Assembly: GCA_963820395.1 (NCBI GenBank)
Contig: CAWGAE010000006.1
Location: forward strand, 1 to 64,000
From: DATFVJ01 sp963820395
Lineage (GTDB): Bacteria; Actinomycetota; Actinomycetes; Streptosporangiales; Streptosporangiaceae
Direction: 5' to 3'
DNA length: 64,000 nucleotides
This document shows positions 45,796-54,211 of this stretch, one piece after another. The notes beneath the pieces were generated by a model. That model searched no databases and was not told the DNA's origin. It saw only the letters and a program-made list of their open reading frames with translations. Numbering within the stretch: position 1 is the first letter of the stretch; each line of letters opens with the position of its first letter. The position numbers and the translations under genes were made by a program.

Positions 45796-45796
45796 T

Positions 45797-45872
45797 TGCG
45801 TCTGGGCAGCCGCTTCGTCGATTACATCAGCCCATTCGGCGGCGGCTACTTGTTCGCCCTGCCCGGAGTCCT
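45797..45872 (+). pseudogene. Fragment resembling the C-terminus of a DyP-type peroxidase
   Basis: The frame reads LGSRFVDYISPFGGGYLFAL PGV, a block like the end of some dye-decolorising peroxidases. It is fused by deletion to the preceding GT2 fragment. Family match from memory, and the piece is short. Confidence 0.35.
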
Positions 45873-46189
45873 CGATCGCGCCGCGCGCCGCTGGCCTGGG
45901 CCTGGACAGAGCGCATGGCCGGGAAACCTGATCCATGTGATAGCCCGGCACGCTGGCGTGGCAGGATGTACGGCCGTTAACGATGAGACCTAACGTCACA
46001 CCGCGGTGCCGTGGAGGTGGCGCGGGTGCGGCACTGGCACACAGTCCCCGGCGTGCGTACCCAGGACGGCTCAGGGCCACGGCCCGCCGATACGCCACCT
46101 CTCGGGGATATCGCCGGGTGATCGGCATGTCGCGGCGAAACACTCACATGCCCCAGGTCCTTAACGGCTCCGGGGTGACACGCCTGGGA
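45873..46189. other. No gene supported
   Basis: Frames here lack motifs. The region separates mobile debris from the left end of the hydrogenase locus and may contain the terminator of the leftward operon, though no clear stem followed by a T-run is seen. Confidence 0.45.
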
Positions 46190-46459
46190 TCAGGCCACGC
46201 GGCTCGTCTCGTGTTTACCGTCTGGCCCGGCCGCCTTGCGCATGAGCATTTCGGTCACGCCACCGATCGTCGCGCCGAGCCCGCGCTTGGCGGCCTGGCT
46301 GGCCAACGATTCGGTCACGGTCGTGGCTTCGCGAGCGAGCCGGTGCACTTCCGGCGAGGTGCGGATCGAATGCCACGACTTGCGGATCCGGTCAAGGCCC
46401 GCCCGCCCCTCACGCGTGCCGACCACGAAGCCGACCACGAAGCCGATGATTGTCTCCAT
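46190..46459 (-). CDS. Small YtxH-like protein at the end of the hydrogenase operon
   Basis: An 89-residue protein from ATG 46459 (METIIGFVVGFVVGTREGRA). A short glycine-rich hydrophobic N-terminal segment is followed by an amphipathic, charged helix (GLDRIRKSWHSIRTSPEVHR, EATTVTESLASQAAKRG). This matches small membrane-linked proteins of the YtxH type. Similar genes occur at the end of actinobacterial hydrogenase operons, so a role in anchoring or organising the enzyme is possible but inferred. A TTG 12 bases upstream is an alternative start. Confidence 0.7.
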   Translation of the reverse strand: METIIGFVVGFVVGTREGRAGLDRIRKSWHSIRTSPEVHRLAREATTVTESLASQAAKRGLGATIGGVTEMLMRKAAGPDGKHETSRVA

Positions 46460-46540
46460 CTTGCTGCCCAACCTTCCTCGTGCCCTTCCGGGCAGTCAGG
46501 GTGAACCGGCCTCGCCGGCCCCCGCCGACCAATGCCGCGC

Positions 46541-46645
46541 CTACATCTCGCGCAGTTCCAGGTATCGCTTGATGTCTGGCAGCGACTGGATCACCGCGGC
46601 GAGCACCAGCGCCAGGACTGTGGCCTTAATCAGTCTCGTGATCAT
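46541..46645 (-). CDS. 34-residue membrane-segment protein (DUF6893-like), coupled to the gene before it
   Basis: MITRLIKATVLALVLAAVIQ SLPDIKRYLELREM: one short hydrophobic helix and a charged amphipathic end. ATG 46645 overlaps the upstream stop as ATGA and has GGAGGAAG as ribosome-binding site, so it is very likely translated. It resembles the small proteins called DUF6893 (name from memory). Single-helix microproteins in respiratory operons often help membrane attachment or quinone access. That is a suggestion only. Confidence 0.75.
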   Translation of the reverse strand: MITRLIKATVLALVLAAVIQSLPDIKRYLELREM

Positions 46646-48375
46646 TGTGCTTCCTCCTCTGGCTGTGCACGGTTAATGATCTCCGGCGGAGCCGCTGCGA
46701 TCGGCTCTACCTCATCCGGGGCGAAGTACAGGAACCTGCCGTGCTGGCGGTTCAGCTCCGCCGCCGGGTCATCGACTGGGGTGACCGCGAGATGCAGCTG
46801 ACCGTCGACATCGTGCAGCACGGCCTCGACCAGCGCCTCCCGGCCGACCAGGAACAGATCCTGGGCGTCCGTCCGCCGGCTGCCCGGCCGCATCCGGACC
46901 CTGCTGCCGCGCGCGATCCGTACGCCTTCGACGGTGACGTGGTCGGTTTCCGGTGACACCGACGTGTCCGCGCCCGGATCCCACCAGGGGAGCTGCGGAT
47001 CGCCCGCCATGGCGGCCAGCGGCGAATTGGGCGCGGTGGGGAAGGAACCGGGCCCGGCGGGCCCCAGGCCCGGCGCGGCCAGGCCGGGCGCGGCCAGGCC
47101 GGGCGCGGCCAGGCCCGGCACGTCCAGGCCCGGAGCACCAAAGCCCGGCGCGTCGGGGCCCGTGGCGCCGGGCCCCGACGCGCCGGAGCCACCGGCGGGA
47201 GGCGCGCCTGGCACGGCCTTGAGGTAGCGGATGGCTCCGTGCATGCGTTCGAGCATCTCCGCTGGCAGGCCGCCGACCCGGTCGATCAGCGCCCCCGCGA
47301 GCGGATCGGTGGCGCGGGCCCGGCGCTTCTCCGTGTCGGTAAGCGCCATCGTGCGCAAGGTGAGGATCTCGTCGATCTCGGTGGCGTCGAAGAGATCGCC
47401 GGCACTCTCCGCGGCGATCTCCGGGTGATCGTAGAGGATCACCGGGGACGAGAGCATCAGATCGTGGCAGTCCTCCGGACCGGCCAGCACCGGCCAGGTA
47501 CCGGTGTTGACGCACCCGGCCACCTCGGCGGCGGCCCATTCCGGCGGGTCAACCATGGAGATGAACCGTGCGCCAGGCACCGCGACGAGGACATGCGCAG
47601 CGATCAAAGCCTGCCGCAGTCCTTCCTGGCGGCTGCACATCCTGCCCTCGGCAGGGGTGTGATTCTCCACCCTCACCCGCAGCCGCAGGGCGCGGTAGGG
47701 CCCCGCCACCCGGTGCGCCTCCACCGCGATCGTCCCTCTGAGTGCCGACCACTCGCGAAGCGTCCACCCCGTGACGCTCCCGCCGGCGTCGGTAAGCGCC
47801 TCCGTGGCCTGGCCGCCGCTGATGCGGAACGTGACCTCGCGGCGGGCCGCGAGCAACGCGCCGACCGACGCGGTCGCCTCCTGCTCGCGCTCGATCGCCT
47901 CGTCCCACGGCACCGCCTCGTCCCACGGCACCGCGTCATGCCCCGCCGTCTCGTCCGCGGCCTCGGCCCCCGCCGTGCCGGACCCCGCCGTGCCAGACCC
48001 CGCCGTGCCGGACCCCGCCGTGCCGGACCCCAACGCGTCGGCAGCGCCGGCCCCGCCCGTTGAGCCGACGCCCGCCGGGATAGTCTGGGCCGTTCGCCGC
48101 TGCAACTGCAGGAACCGGGCCAGCACTTGCACCCGGGCGTCGTCCGGGCATTCGAGCAGGCACTCGGTCTGGATCGCGGACAGCTCGCCCGCGTCAACTG
48201 ATCGATAGGCGGGAGGCATGAGCACGCCGAACTGGAAGCGCGCCTGGTTCTTCTGCGCGTCGCCGCGGTAGGGGTAGAGCAGATAGCCCTCGTAGAGGAT
48301 CGCGTCCGCGACCCGGCGCGCGTGGCTCAGGTGGGCGGGGTCGACATTGACGGCCGCGGCCTCGCCGCCGTTCAT
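46642..48375 (-). CDS. Hydrogenase-operon protein of unknown function, 577 residues, with two tandem-repeat linkers
   Basis: ATG 48375 overlaps the upstream stop as ATGA, and its stop overlaps the 34-residue gene in the same way. The N-terminal domain (HARRVADAILYEGYLLYPYR, FQFGVLMPPAYRSVDAGELS) is followed by a Gly/Ser/Thr/Ala linker of 15-bp units (47971-48030). The central domain has ALIAAHVLVAVPGARFISMV, WAAAEVAGCVNTGTWPVLAG, CHDLMLSSPVILYDHPEIAA and EIDEILTLRTMALTDTEKRR. A Pro/Gly/Ala linker of six 15-bp units (47064-47153) leads to a C-terminal beta-rich domain (VRIARGSRVRMRPGSRRTDA, LFLVGREALVEAVLHDVDGQ). No enzyme motif is recognised. Coupling implies tight stoichiometry with the hydrogenase set. 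Confidence 0.8.
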   Translation of the reverse strand: MNGGEAAAVNVDPAHLSHARRVADAILYEGYLLYPYRGDAQKNQARFQFGVLMPPAYRSVDAGELSAIQTECLLECPDDARVQVLARFLQLQRRTAQTIPAGVGSTGGAGAADALGSGTAGSGTAGSGTAGSGTAGAEAADETAGHDAVPWDEAVPWDEAIEREQEATASVGALLAARREVTFRISGGQATEALTDAGGSVTGWTLREWSALRGTIAVEAHRVAGPYRALRLRVRVENHTPAEGRMCSRQEGLRQALIAAHVLVAVPGARFISMVDPPEWAAAEVAGCVNTGTWPVLAGPEDCHDLMLSSPVILYDHPEIAAESAGDLFDATEIDEILTLRTMALTDTEKRRARATDPLAGALIDRVGGLPAEMLERMHGAIRYLKAVPGAPPAGGSGASGPGATGPDAPGFGAPGLDVPGLAAPGLAAPGLAAPGLGPAGPGSFPTAPNSPLAAMAGDPQLPWWDPGADTSVSPETDHVTVEGVRIARGSRVRMRPGSRRTDAQDLFLVGREALVEAVLHDVDGQLHLAVTPVDDPAAELNRQHGRFLYFAPDEVEPIAAAPPEIINRAQPEEEAQ

Positions 48376-49064
48376 GACCGCCGCTCCCCCGGCGCACCGC
48401 GCCGCTCCTCCGGCACGCAGTTCACCGGGTGCTGCTCCGCGGCGTCCACGAGCAATGCCGACACGACCGAGTCCCACGTCGGCAGGGCCCGGCGGCTCTT
48501 GAATCGCTGCAGCTCGTCAAGCGTCTCCCTGCTCATCCTGATCCACGCGCTGTTCGGGAAGTGCACCTCGATCGCCTCACGCCACACGCTCGCCGGGAGC
48601 CGGTAAGACGTCTCCTTGCTCCAGGGCACCTGCTGGACGCTGAGCCTGTGCTCGGCAGTGGCGAACACGGTCCCGCTGAACAGGAGGAGCAGCGGCGTCT
48701 CACCGCCGTCCAGAGCGTTGAAGTACTTTGTCGAGGCGATCTCCAGGTCGTAGCCGCACATCACGGGAATGTCGATCTCGGTGCTGCCCGAGAATCCGGG
48801 CACCATCACCGACAAGGTCGTGAACTGCAACGGCTTGAGCGTGTCCGCCCACCGGCTTGTCTCTCCGAAAAGGTCCTCGAGCCGCCGCGCCTCCGCGTCG
48901 GTGTAGCGCCGCCGATGCGGCTCGATCCTGATCTGGCACCGCAGCGCGATCGCGTCGATACGTTGGCCGCTTGTCTCGCTGACCCGCAGGGTCAGCACGA
49001 CAGTCGGCACCGCGGAATAGCGCTCCGCGCGGCCGCCGACGCAGTCGAAGGACAGTTCAGCCAT
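48372..49064 (-). CDS. DUF6084-like protein of the hydrogenase operon
   Basis: A 230-residue protein from ATG 49064, which overlaps the upstream gene by eight bases. The longer open frame is not conserved. It is rich in beta strands: YSAVPTVVLTLRVSETSGQR, IDAIALRCQIRIEPHRRRYT, PLQFTTLSVMVPGFSGSTEI, FNALDGGETPLLLLFSGTVF, then an amphipathic end (EVHFPNSAWIRMSRETLDEL). No catalytic or metal motif is seen. The family name is from memory. It is known mainly as a conserved neighbour of group 1h hydrogenases, and its role is unknown. Confidence 0.75.
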   Translation of the reverse strand: MAELSFDCVGGRAERYSAVPTVVLTLRVSETSGQRIDAIALRCQIRIEPHRRRYTDAEARRLEDLFGETSRWADTLKPLQFTTLSVMVPGFSGSTEIDIPVMCGYDLEIASTKYFNALDGGETPLLLLFSGTVFATAEHRLSVQQVPWSKETSYRLPASVWREAIEVHFPNSAWIRMSRETLDELQRFKSRRALPTWDSVVSALLVDAAEQHPVNCVPEERRGAPGERRS

Positions 49065-49755
49065 CTGACGGCTCCCCGGGCAGGTCCGTGAGCAGCGCCG
49101 CGCGCTTTCGCATATCGGCCAGGAACGCGTCGATGCTCGCCCGCGCCTCGGCGCCGCCATCGAAGCCGCGCCAGTGCAGCCGCATCCGGCCCACGAGTTC
49201 ATAGCACGCGTCGATCGGCACCAGGAAGTGCTCGATGCCCTCGCCGGCACGGCAGATCAAGATGGCCTCGACATCGGGCTCGGCGACGCGAAGCAGCGGA
49301 TGGGCGCGGCCAAGCCGCCGCCATGCACGCAATTCGAGCACGCACTCGGTGGCGCCAGCCGGGCTCGGGTAGAACCCGCTGACCTGCTCGCGCCGCGAGC
49401 CGCGCAGGAAGTACGCCATCCCGACCGGGATCTCGAGCTCATCCCACTCGGCCACGGACATCGGGTGCGCCGGATCCTGCAGGTACCGGTCCGGCACAGC
49501 CCGGTACCTGCCGCTGACCCGGTCGTGGCTGAACAGCAGGTAGCACGGACGGCATGCGCATTCGAGTGTGGACTGATCCAGGTCCGCGATGTGCCCGTGC
49601 ACAGGCCCGATCGGCTTGGCGCACAGACCGCATCGCTCGCCCGGCTGGCCGACCTCCCAAGGTCGGCCCGCCTCCTCAGGCACATCGGCTGCGCTGCTAC
49701 GCGGCGTCCCGGTGGGGCGCCCGACGAACCGGCCCAGGCCGGAGTCTCTGGTCAT
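49057..49755 (-). CDS. DUF5947-like protein of the hydrogenase operon
   Basis: A 232-residue protein from ATG 49755, overlapping the upstream stop as ATGA. A Cys-rich segment, CGLCAKPIGPVHGHIADLDQ then LECACRPCYLLFSH, offers two CxxC-like pairs and His for a metal. The rest is mixed alpha/beta (LEIPVGMAYFLRGSRREQVS, GFYPSPAGATECVLELRAW, HFLVPIDACYELVGRMRLHW). It may be a zinc or iron-sulfur accessory factor for assembly or electron transfer. The family name is from memory. Confidence 0.75.
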   Translation of the reverse strand: MTRDSGLGRFVGRPTGTPRSSAADVPEEAGRPWEVGQPGERCGLCAKPIGPVHGHIADLDQSTLECACRPCYLLFSHDRVSGRYRAVPDRYLQDPAHPMSVAEWDELEIPVGMAYFLRGSRREQVSGFYPSPAGATECVLELRAWRRLGRAHPLLRVAEPDVEAILICRAGEGIEHFLVPIDACYELVGRMRLHWRGFDGGAEARASIDAFLADMRKRAALLTDLPGEPSDG

Positions 49756-50708
49756 GACAGCACCGCGTTCGGCAGCGCGACACGCACACCCTGGCTGTCG
49801 GAGAGCAACGGCAGCGGATCGAGGTGGCAGGTGGGGTCGTCCAGGCCCTTGCCCGCGGACCGCACGTCGTAGGGGGTTCCGCAGCCGGGACACGCCAGCC
49901 GCTCACCGTCGAGCGCGGCGTCGGCGAGCGAGGAACCGCATGCCGGGCACGAGTCACGGTAGGCGTAGAGGGTGCCACGGACCGAGCAGACAAGCACGGC
50001 TGTTTTCTGCACAGCCGTTTTCTGGGCCCCTTCCTTCTGGGCTCCTTCTTGCCGCGTTCCCCCTTTCTGGGCTCCCCCGACAACGAACACGACCGGGCGC
50101 CCCGTCGGCGGCCCGGTGCCGGGCAGGTCGACCCACCCAGGATCGCCACCGCGCACGTCCCCCACCTCGGCCCCACCATCCGGTGGACGGCGCCCGATGT
50201 CCAGCAGCGGTGGGCCAGGCGGTTCGCTCACGCCCTCCACGACCACGCCCGTGATCTCTGGCGCCGCCGCCTCTACCGCACCCTGGATGGCCAATTGCAC
50301 GGTAACCATGGACGACGGGCAGCCGTGGCAGCTTCCTTCCAGCCGCAGCCGCGCGGTGCCATCCGCTGTGATACCGAGGTACTCAACTCCGCCCGCGTGC
50401 GAGCCAAGGTACGGCCTGACACCGTCGAGGGCGCGCTGGATGCGCGTGTCGACGTCGAGCGGGTGCAGGCCATGCAACAACAGCAGGCTCTCCACCAGCG
50501 GATCTGCGACCAGCCGGTCCAGCAAGGCCGCGCCGGCCTCGCCTTCGGAGCGGGCCGCCGCCATGATGTGCGCCAGGCCGTCGCCATACAGACCGACAAG
50601 CAAGCTCACCAGGTCCTCAGCCGCCGAGGCGACGCCAGGCCCGGCATCGGACCGCAGGCCGGCGAGTAGTTCCTCGATGCGTGTGCCGACATCTCGCACG
50701 CCACTCAT
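49752..50708 (-). CDS. hhyE: HhyE-like NifU-domain protein with a C-terminal Cys-rich ribbon
   Basis: A 318-residue protein. Residues about 85-155 are a NifU C-terminal domain (RPYLGSHAGGVEYLGITADG, LRLEGSCHGCPSSMVTVQLA), whose CxxC can hold an iron-sulfur cluster. A Lys/Gln/Gly linker of about five 15-bp units (49996-50070) follows. The end domain, about residues 240-300, looks Rieske-like in order but has SCPACGSSLA and LACPGCGTPYDV, i.e. CxxC twice, not CxH/CxxH. In mycobacteria the HhyE protein beside hhyL is thought to relay electrons. That role is likely here, 96 bases downstream of hhyL. Confidence 0.75.
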   Translation of the reverse strand: MSGVRDVGTRIEELLAGLRSDAGPGVASAAEDLVSLLVGLYGDGLAHIMAAARSEGEAGAALLDRLVADPLVESLLLLHGLHPLDVDTRIQRALDGVRPYLGSHAGGVEYLGITADGTARLRLEGSCHGCPSSMVTVQLAIQGAVEAAAPEITGVVVEGVSEPPGPPLLDIGRRPPDGGAEVGDVRGGDPGWVDLPGTGPPTGRPVVFVVGGAQKGGTRQEGAQKEGAQKTAVQKTAVLVCSVRGTLYAYRDSCPACGSSLADAALDGERLACPGCGTPYDVRSAGKGLDDPTCHLDPLPLLSDSQGVRVALPNAVLS

Positions 50709-50804
50709 GCGCCTCGCCTCTCCGTGCGCGCCAGCGGTCCCGCGGCGGACGCTTGCGCTCGCTGCTGCTCAGGTCACGGCTGCCCGCGTCGGGTACCGAT
50801 CCGG

Positions 50805-52571
50805 TCAGGTGGCCAAGGTGACTGTCGTCGGCGAGTGCACCTTCTCCAGTACCTTGCCCCCGCCCAGGTACATGTGCACACCGCACGGCAGGCATGGGTC
50901 GAAGCTGCGCACCGCGCGCATGATGTCGATGCCCTTGAACCGCTCAGGCGGGTTCTCCTCGAAGATCGGCGTGTTCATCACGGCGTCTTCGTAGGGGCCT
51001 GGCGTCCCGAAGCTGTCGCGGACGCTCGCGTTCCACGGGGTCGGCGGGTAGGGGTGGTAGTTCGCGATCCTGCCGCCCTTGATCACCATGTGGTGGGACA
51101 GGACGCCGCGCACCGCTTCGGTGAACCCACAGCTGAAGGCCTCGTCCGGCACGTTGAACGGTTCCCAGGTCTTCGTCCGCCCGGCCCGCACCTCGGCGAG
51201 TGCCTGCTCGACGAAGTGCAGCGCGGCCGCCGCGGAGTACGCCTGGAAGTAGGTGCGCGCGCGGTCACGCTCGATGGCGTTGCTCCACTTCGGGATCTTC
51301 CACTCGAAGGTGACCTCGGGTTTGGTGGCCGTGCGGGGCAGGTTGATCAGCACGCTCTGGCCGGTGGACTTGACGTAGCCCATATCGACGAGCCCGCCGA
51401 GCGCCGTCGCCCACAGCCGGGCGAGAGGGCCGCCGCCGGTGTCGCAGGCCAGGTGGTCCTTGCCGTCGAACCAGCGCGGCGACATCACCCAGCTGTACTT
51501 GTCATCGAAGTCCCGCTTGGCGGGCCTCGGGATCGTGTGCTGGTTCCACGGGTGGCGACGGTCGACCGGGTTACCCAGGGAATCCCGGGTAACGAACATG
51601 TCCTGATCCTCCCAGTCCTCGTAGAACGAGCTGCCGAGCAGTATGCGGATACCCAGGTTGATATCCACCAGGTCGTTCGTGAGGAGCTTGCCGTCGACCA
51701 CCACACCGGGGCTGACGAACATCTTCCGGCCCCAGCTGCTCATGTTCTCGTACTTGAAGTCGCAGTGCTCCGGGTCGTTCAGGCTGCCCCAGCAGACAAG
51801 CTGGACGCGCCGCTGCCCGACCTGCTCGTAGCCGGGCAGCGCCTCGTAGAAGAAGTCGAACAGGTCGTCGTGCATGGGCACGGCCCGCTTCATGAACTCC
51901 ACGTAGCGCATGAGCCTGATCAGGTAGTCGGTGAACAACTGCACCGTCGCGGCTGTGCCAACCCCGCCGGGGTACAGCGTCGACGGGTGCACGTGCCGCC
52001 CCTCCATGAGGCAGAACATCTCCCGCGTCGAGCGGCTGACCTGCAGTGCCTCACGGTAGAACGCGCCCTCGAGCGGATTGAGCGAGCGCATGATGTCGCC
52101 GATGGTCCGGTAGCCGTGGTCACCGGCGTGCGGCGCCTCGGTGGCGTTGGCCCGCTCGAGGACGCCGGGATTGGTCTCGGCCACCATCCTCTCGCAGAAA
52201 TCCACCCCGACCAGGTTCTCCTGGAAGATGTTGTGATCGAACATGTACTCCGCGGCCTCACCCAGGTTGATGATCCACTCACCCAGATGTGGCGGCCGCA
52301 CCCCGTAGGCCATGTTCTGTGCGTACACCGAGCAGGTCGCGTGATTGTCACCGCAGATCCCGCAGATGCGGCTGGTGATGAAATGCGCGTCACGCGGGTC
52401 CTTGCCCTTCATGAAGATGCTGTACCCACGGAAGATCGACGATGTGCTGTGACATTCGACGACCTTGCGCTGCTTGAAGTCGATCTTCGTATAAATTCCG
52501 AGGCTGCCCACGATCCTGGTGATCGGATCCCAGGCCATCTCCACAACGCCAGTGTCCTCGGCCGTCGTCAT
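50805..52571 (-). CDS. hhyL: [NiFe]-hydrogenase large subunit, group 1h type
   Basis: A 588-residue catalytic subunit from ATG 52571. The frame is open further upstream but overlaps hhyS. The L1 motif SRICGICGDNHATC places Cys70 and Cys73. The L2 motif DPCLPCGVH places Cys560 and Cys563. These four Cys hold the Ni-Fe(CN)2CO site. A 22-residue tail after His566 should be removed by the maturation protease encoded at 57237-57812. The large insert-rich body (RHVHPSTLYPGGVGTAATVQ, HLACDTGGGPLARLW) fits actinobacterial high-affinity uptake enzymes that oxidise trace H2. It acts with HhyS on the inner side of the membrane. Confidence 0.95.
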   Translation of the reverse strand: MTTAEDTGVVEMAWDPITRIVGSLGIYTKIDFKQRKVVECHSTSSIFRGYSIFMKGKDPRDAHFITSRICGICGDNHATCSVYAQNMAYGVRPPHLGEWIINLGEAAEYMFDHNIFQENLVGVDFCERMVAETNPGVLERANATEAPHAGDHGYRTIGDIMRSLNPLEGAFYREALQVSRSTREMFCLMEGRHVHPSTLYPGGVGTAATVQLFTDYLIRLMRYVEFMKRAVPMHDDLFDFFYEALPGYEQVGQRRVQLVCWGSLNDPEHCDFKYENMSSWGRKMFVSPGVVVDGKLLTNDLVDINLGIRILLGSSFYEDWEDQDMFVTRDSLGNPVDRRHPWNQHTIPRPAKRDFDDKYSWVMSPRWFDGKDHLACDTGGGPLARLWATALGGLVDMGYVKSTGQSVLINLPRTATKPEVTFEWKIPKWSNAIERDRARTYFQAYSAAAALHFVEQALAEVRAGRTKTWEPFNVPDEAFSCGFTEAVRGVLSHHMVIKGGRIANYHPYPPTPWNASVRDSFGTPGPYEDAVMNTPIFEENPPERFKGIDIMRAVRSFDPCLPCGVHMYLGGGKVLEKVHSPTTVTLAT

Positions 52572-52633
52572 AGCTGAGTCAGTCTCCCTCCGGGAGGGCG
52601 CGGCTACCTGCCAGGAGCCGATGCCGGTCGATG

Positions 52634-53710
52634 TCACCAGGTCTTGTGATAGCCGCTGAGCAGCTCGTTGCCCTTCTGGCGCCACTTGGGCTCCTCGTCG
52701 GCCGTCTTCGCGGTAAAGCCCCGCAACGTCCGGATCACCGTCCCGTAGAGGGTCGTCGCACCGGTGGAGACCTTGGAACCCGGTGGCTCGTCCATGAAAG
52801 GCATGAACTTGTCCGGGAAGCCGGGCATCGTGCACGCGATGCAGATCCCGCCTACGTTCGGGCAGCCACCCACGCCGTTGATCCAGCCGCGCTTCGGCAC
52901 GTTGCACTTGACGACGGGCCCCCAGCAGCCGAGCTTGACCAGGCACTTGGGCGAGCCGTACTCGAGAGCGAATTCACCCTGCTCGTAGTACCCGGCACGG
53001 TCGCATCCCTCGTGCACGGTGGCGCCGAACAGCCAGGTCGGGCGCAGCGCCTCGTCCAAGGGGATCATCGGCGCCTGACCCGCCACCTGGTAGAGCAGGT
53101 AGAGGATCGTCTCGGAGAGGTTGTCCCCGTGTGTCGGGCAGCCGGGGACGCACACGATGGGGATGCCAGCCTTGGAGCGCCACTCCCAGCCGAGGTAATC
53201 AGGAACTCCCATGGCGCCCGTCGGGTTGCCGGCCATCGCATGGATCCCACCGTAGGTGGCGCATGTGCCCACCGCGAGGATGGCGGTCGCCTTGGGCGCG
53301 AGCCGGTCCAGCCATTCGCTTGTCGTCATCGGCTGGCCGGTCGCCGGGTTGTTGCCGAAGCCGCACCAATAACCCTCGGACTTGATCGCCTCGTTGGGTA
53401 TGGAGCCCTCGACCACGAGGACGAATGGCTCGAGCTCGCCGCGGTCGGCCTTGTGCCACCACTCGATAAAGTTGTCCGCACCCTGCTCCGGGCCGCATTC
53501 GTAGTCGATGAGCGGCCAGTGGAACGCGGTTTTCGGCAAGCCCGGCAGGGCACCTAGCGCGATTTCCTCAATGCTCGGCTGGGTGGCCCCGGTGAGTGCC
53601 ACCGAGTCGCCGTCGCAGCCCAGTCCCCCGTTCATCCAGAGGATGTGGACTACCGGCTCCTCAGTGGGCTGGCCGGATGACATCTCGTTGGTCTGCGTGG
53701 GCGTGGCCAT
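52634..53710 (-). CDS. hhyS: [NiFe]-hydrogenase small subunit, group 1h type
   Basis: A 358-residue subunit from ATG 53710, with GAGGAGGTG eight bases upstream. There is no Tat signal or C-terminal anchor. The proximal-cluster start reads NGGLGCDGDSVAL: the usual CxGC is CxGD, with Asp35 in place of the second Cys. Other ligands appear in LAVGTCATYGGIHAM, CVPGCPTHGDNL, VHEGCDRAGYYEQG, LVKLGCWGPVVKCNVPKRGW and GCPNVGGICIACTMPGFPD. These give three clusters to carry electrons from the active site. The 3Cys-1Asp proximal cluster is known in the actinobacterial-type enzyme. First gene of the leftward operon. Confidence 0.95.
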   Translation of the reverse strand: MATPTQTNEMSSGQPTEEPVVHILWMNGGLGCDGDSVALTGATQPSIEEIALGALPGLPKTAFHWPLIDYECGPEQGADNFIEWWHKADRGELEPFVLVVEGSIPNEAIKSEGYWCGFGNNPATGQPMTTSEWLDRLAPKATAILAVGTCATYGGIHAMAGNPTGAMGVPDYLGWEWRSKAGIPIVCVPGCPTHGDNLSETILYLLYQVAGQAPMIPLDEALRPTWLFGATVHEGCDRAGYYEQGEFALEYGSPKCLVKLGCWGPVVKCNVPKRGWINGVGGCPNVGGICIACTMPGFPDKFMPFMDEPPGSKVSTGATTLYGTVIRTLRGFTAKTADEEPKWRQKGNELLSGYHKTW

Positions 53711-54211
53711 TGCCCGGGCACCTCCTCGCTACAGGGATCGGCTGCGTGCGGAATCCGCCGCAATGGTCGCGGGTCCAGCCATCGCGCTGACCGCTGCGCG
53801 CCGTGACTGCTAACGCGCTTAGCACTGAAGCCGGGGCACTGAAGCACGGGGCGCAGCTGGCGGGAAACCCGGGGAAATGGAAGCGATCACCGACGGGCGA
53901 TTGGAGGCACAAGCCACCTCGTGCCGCCGGGCCAGAGCTGGTCGTCCGGCGGCCCATACCATAGCTGGCGCCATTGCGCCCGGGGAAATATTCATGGCGA
54001 GCCTGGGCTGCGCTCCGCGAAAAAAATAGGGGGACCGATACGGGCAACGTAACGCCAGCGTCACGGCGTGTCAAGACGGAACCGTCACCTCACCGGACAC
54101 TTATGTCCGATGCTCTTTACGGGCCGGCGGATGACTCGGCGCTCCTGTCCGCGTTACCCTGGTTAAACCCGGCCGGAGCGGCGGTCGGGGAAGGCCGAGG
54201 GAACCCCGAAA
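53711..54211. promoter_or_regulatory. Divergent promoter region of the hydrogenase locus
   Basis: About 500 gene-free bases between hhyS (left) and the HTH gene (right), so both operons must start here. A partly palindromic stretch, GCTAACGCGCTTAGC (53811-53825), lies about 100 bases upstream of hhyS and could be an operator. A run of A then G (AAAAAAATAGGGGG, near 54021-54034) stands out. No certain -10/-35 pair is assigned. Confidence 0.55.

Noticed and set aside
46752..48197. Several frames rich in Ala, Arg and Pro over the 577-residue gene
   Set aside because: They arise from its GC-rich repeats. The chosen frame is supported by ATGA overlaps at both ends.
50724..52577. A 617-residue rightward open frame
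   Set aside because: It lies opposite hhyL, which has all catalytic motifs. The frame has no family blocks and is the antisense shadow expected in high-GC DNA.
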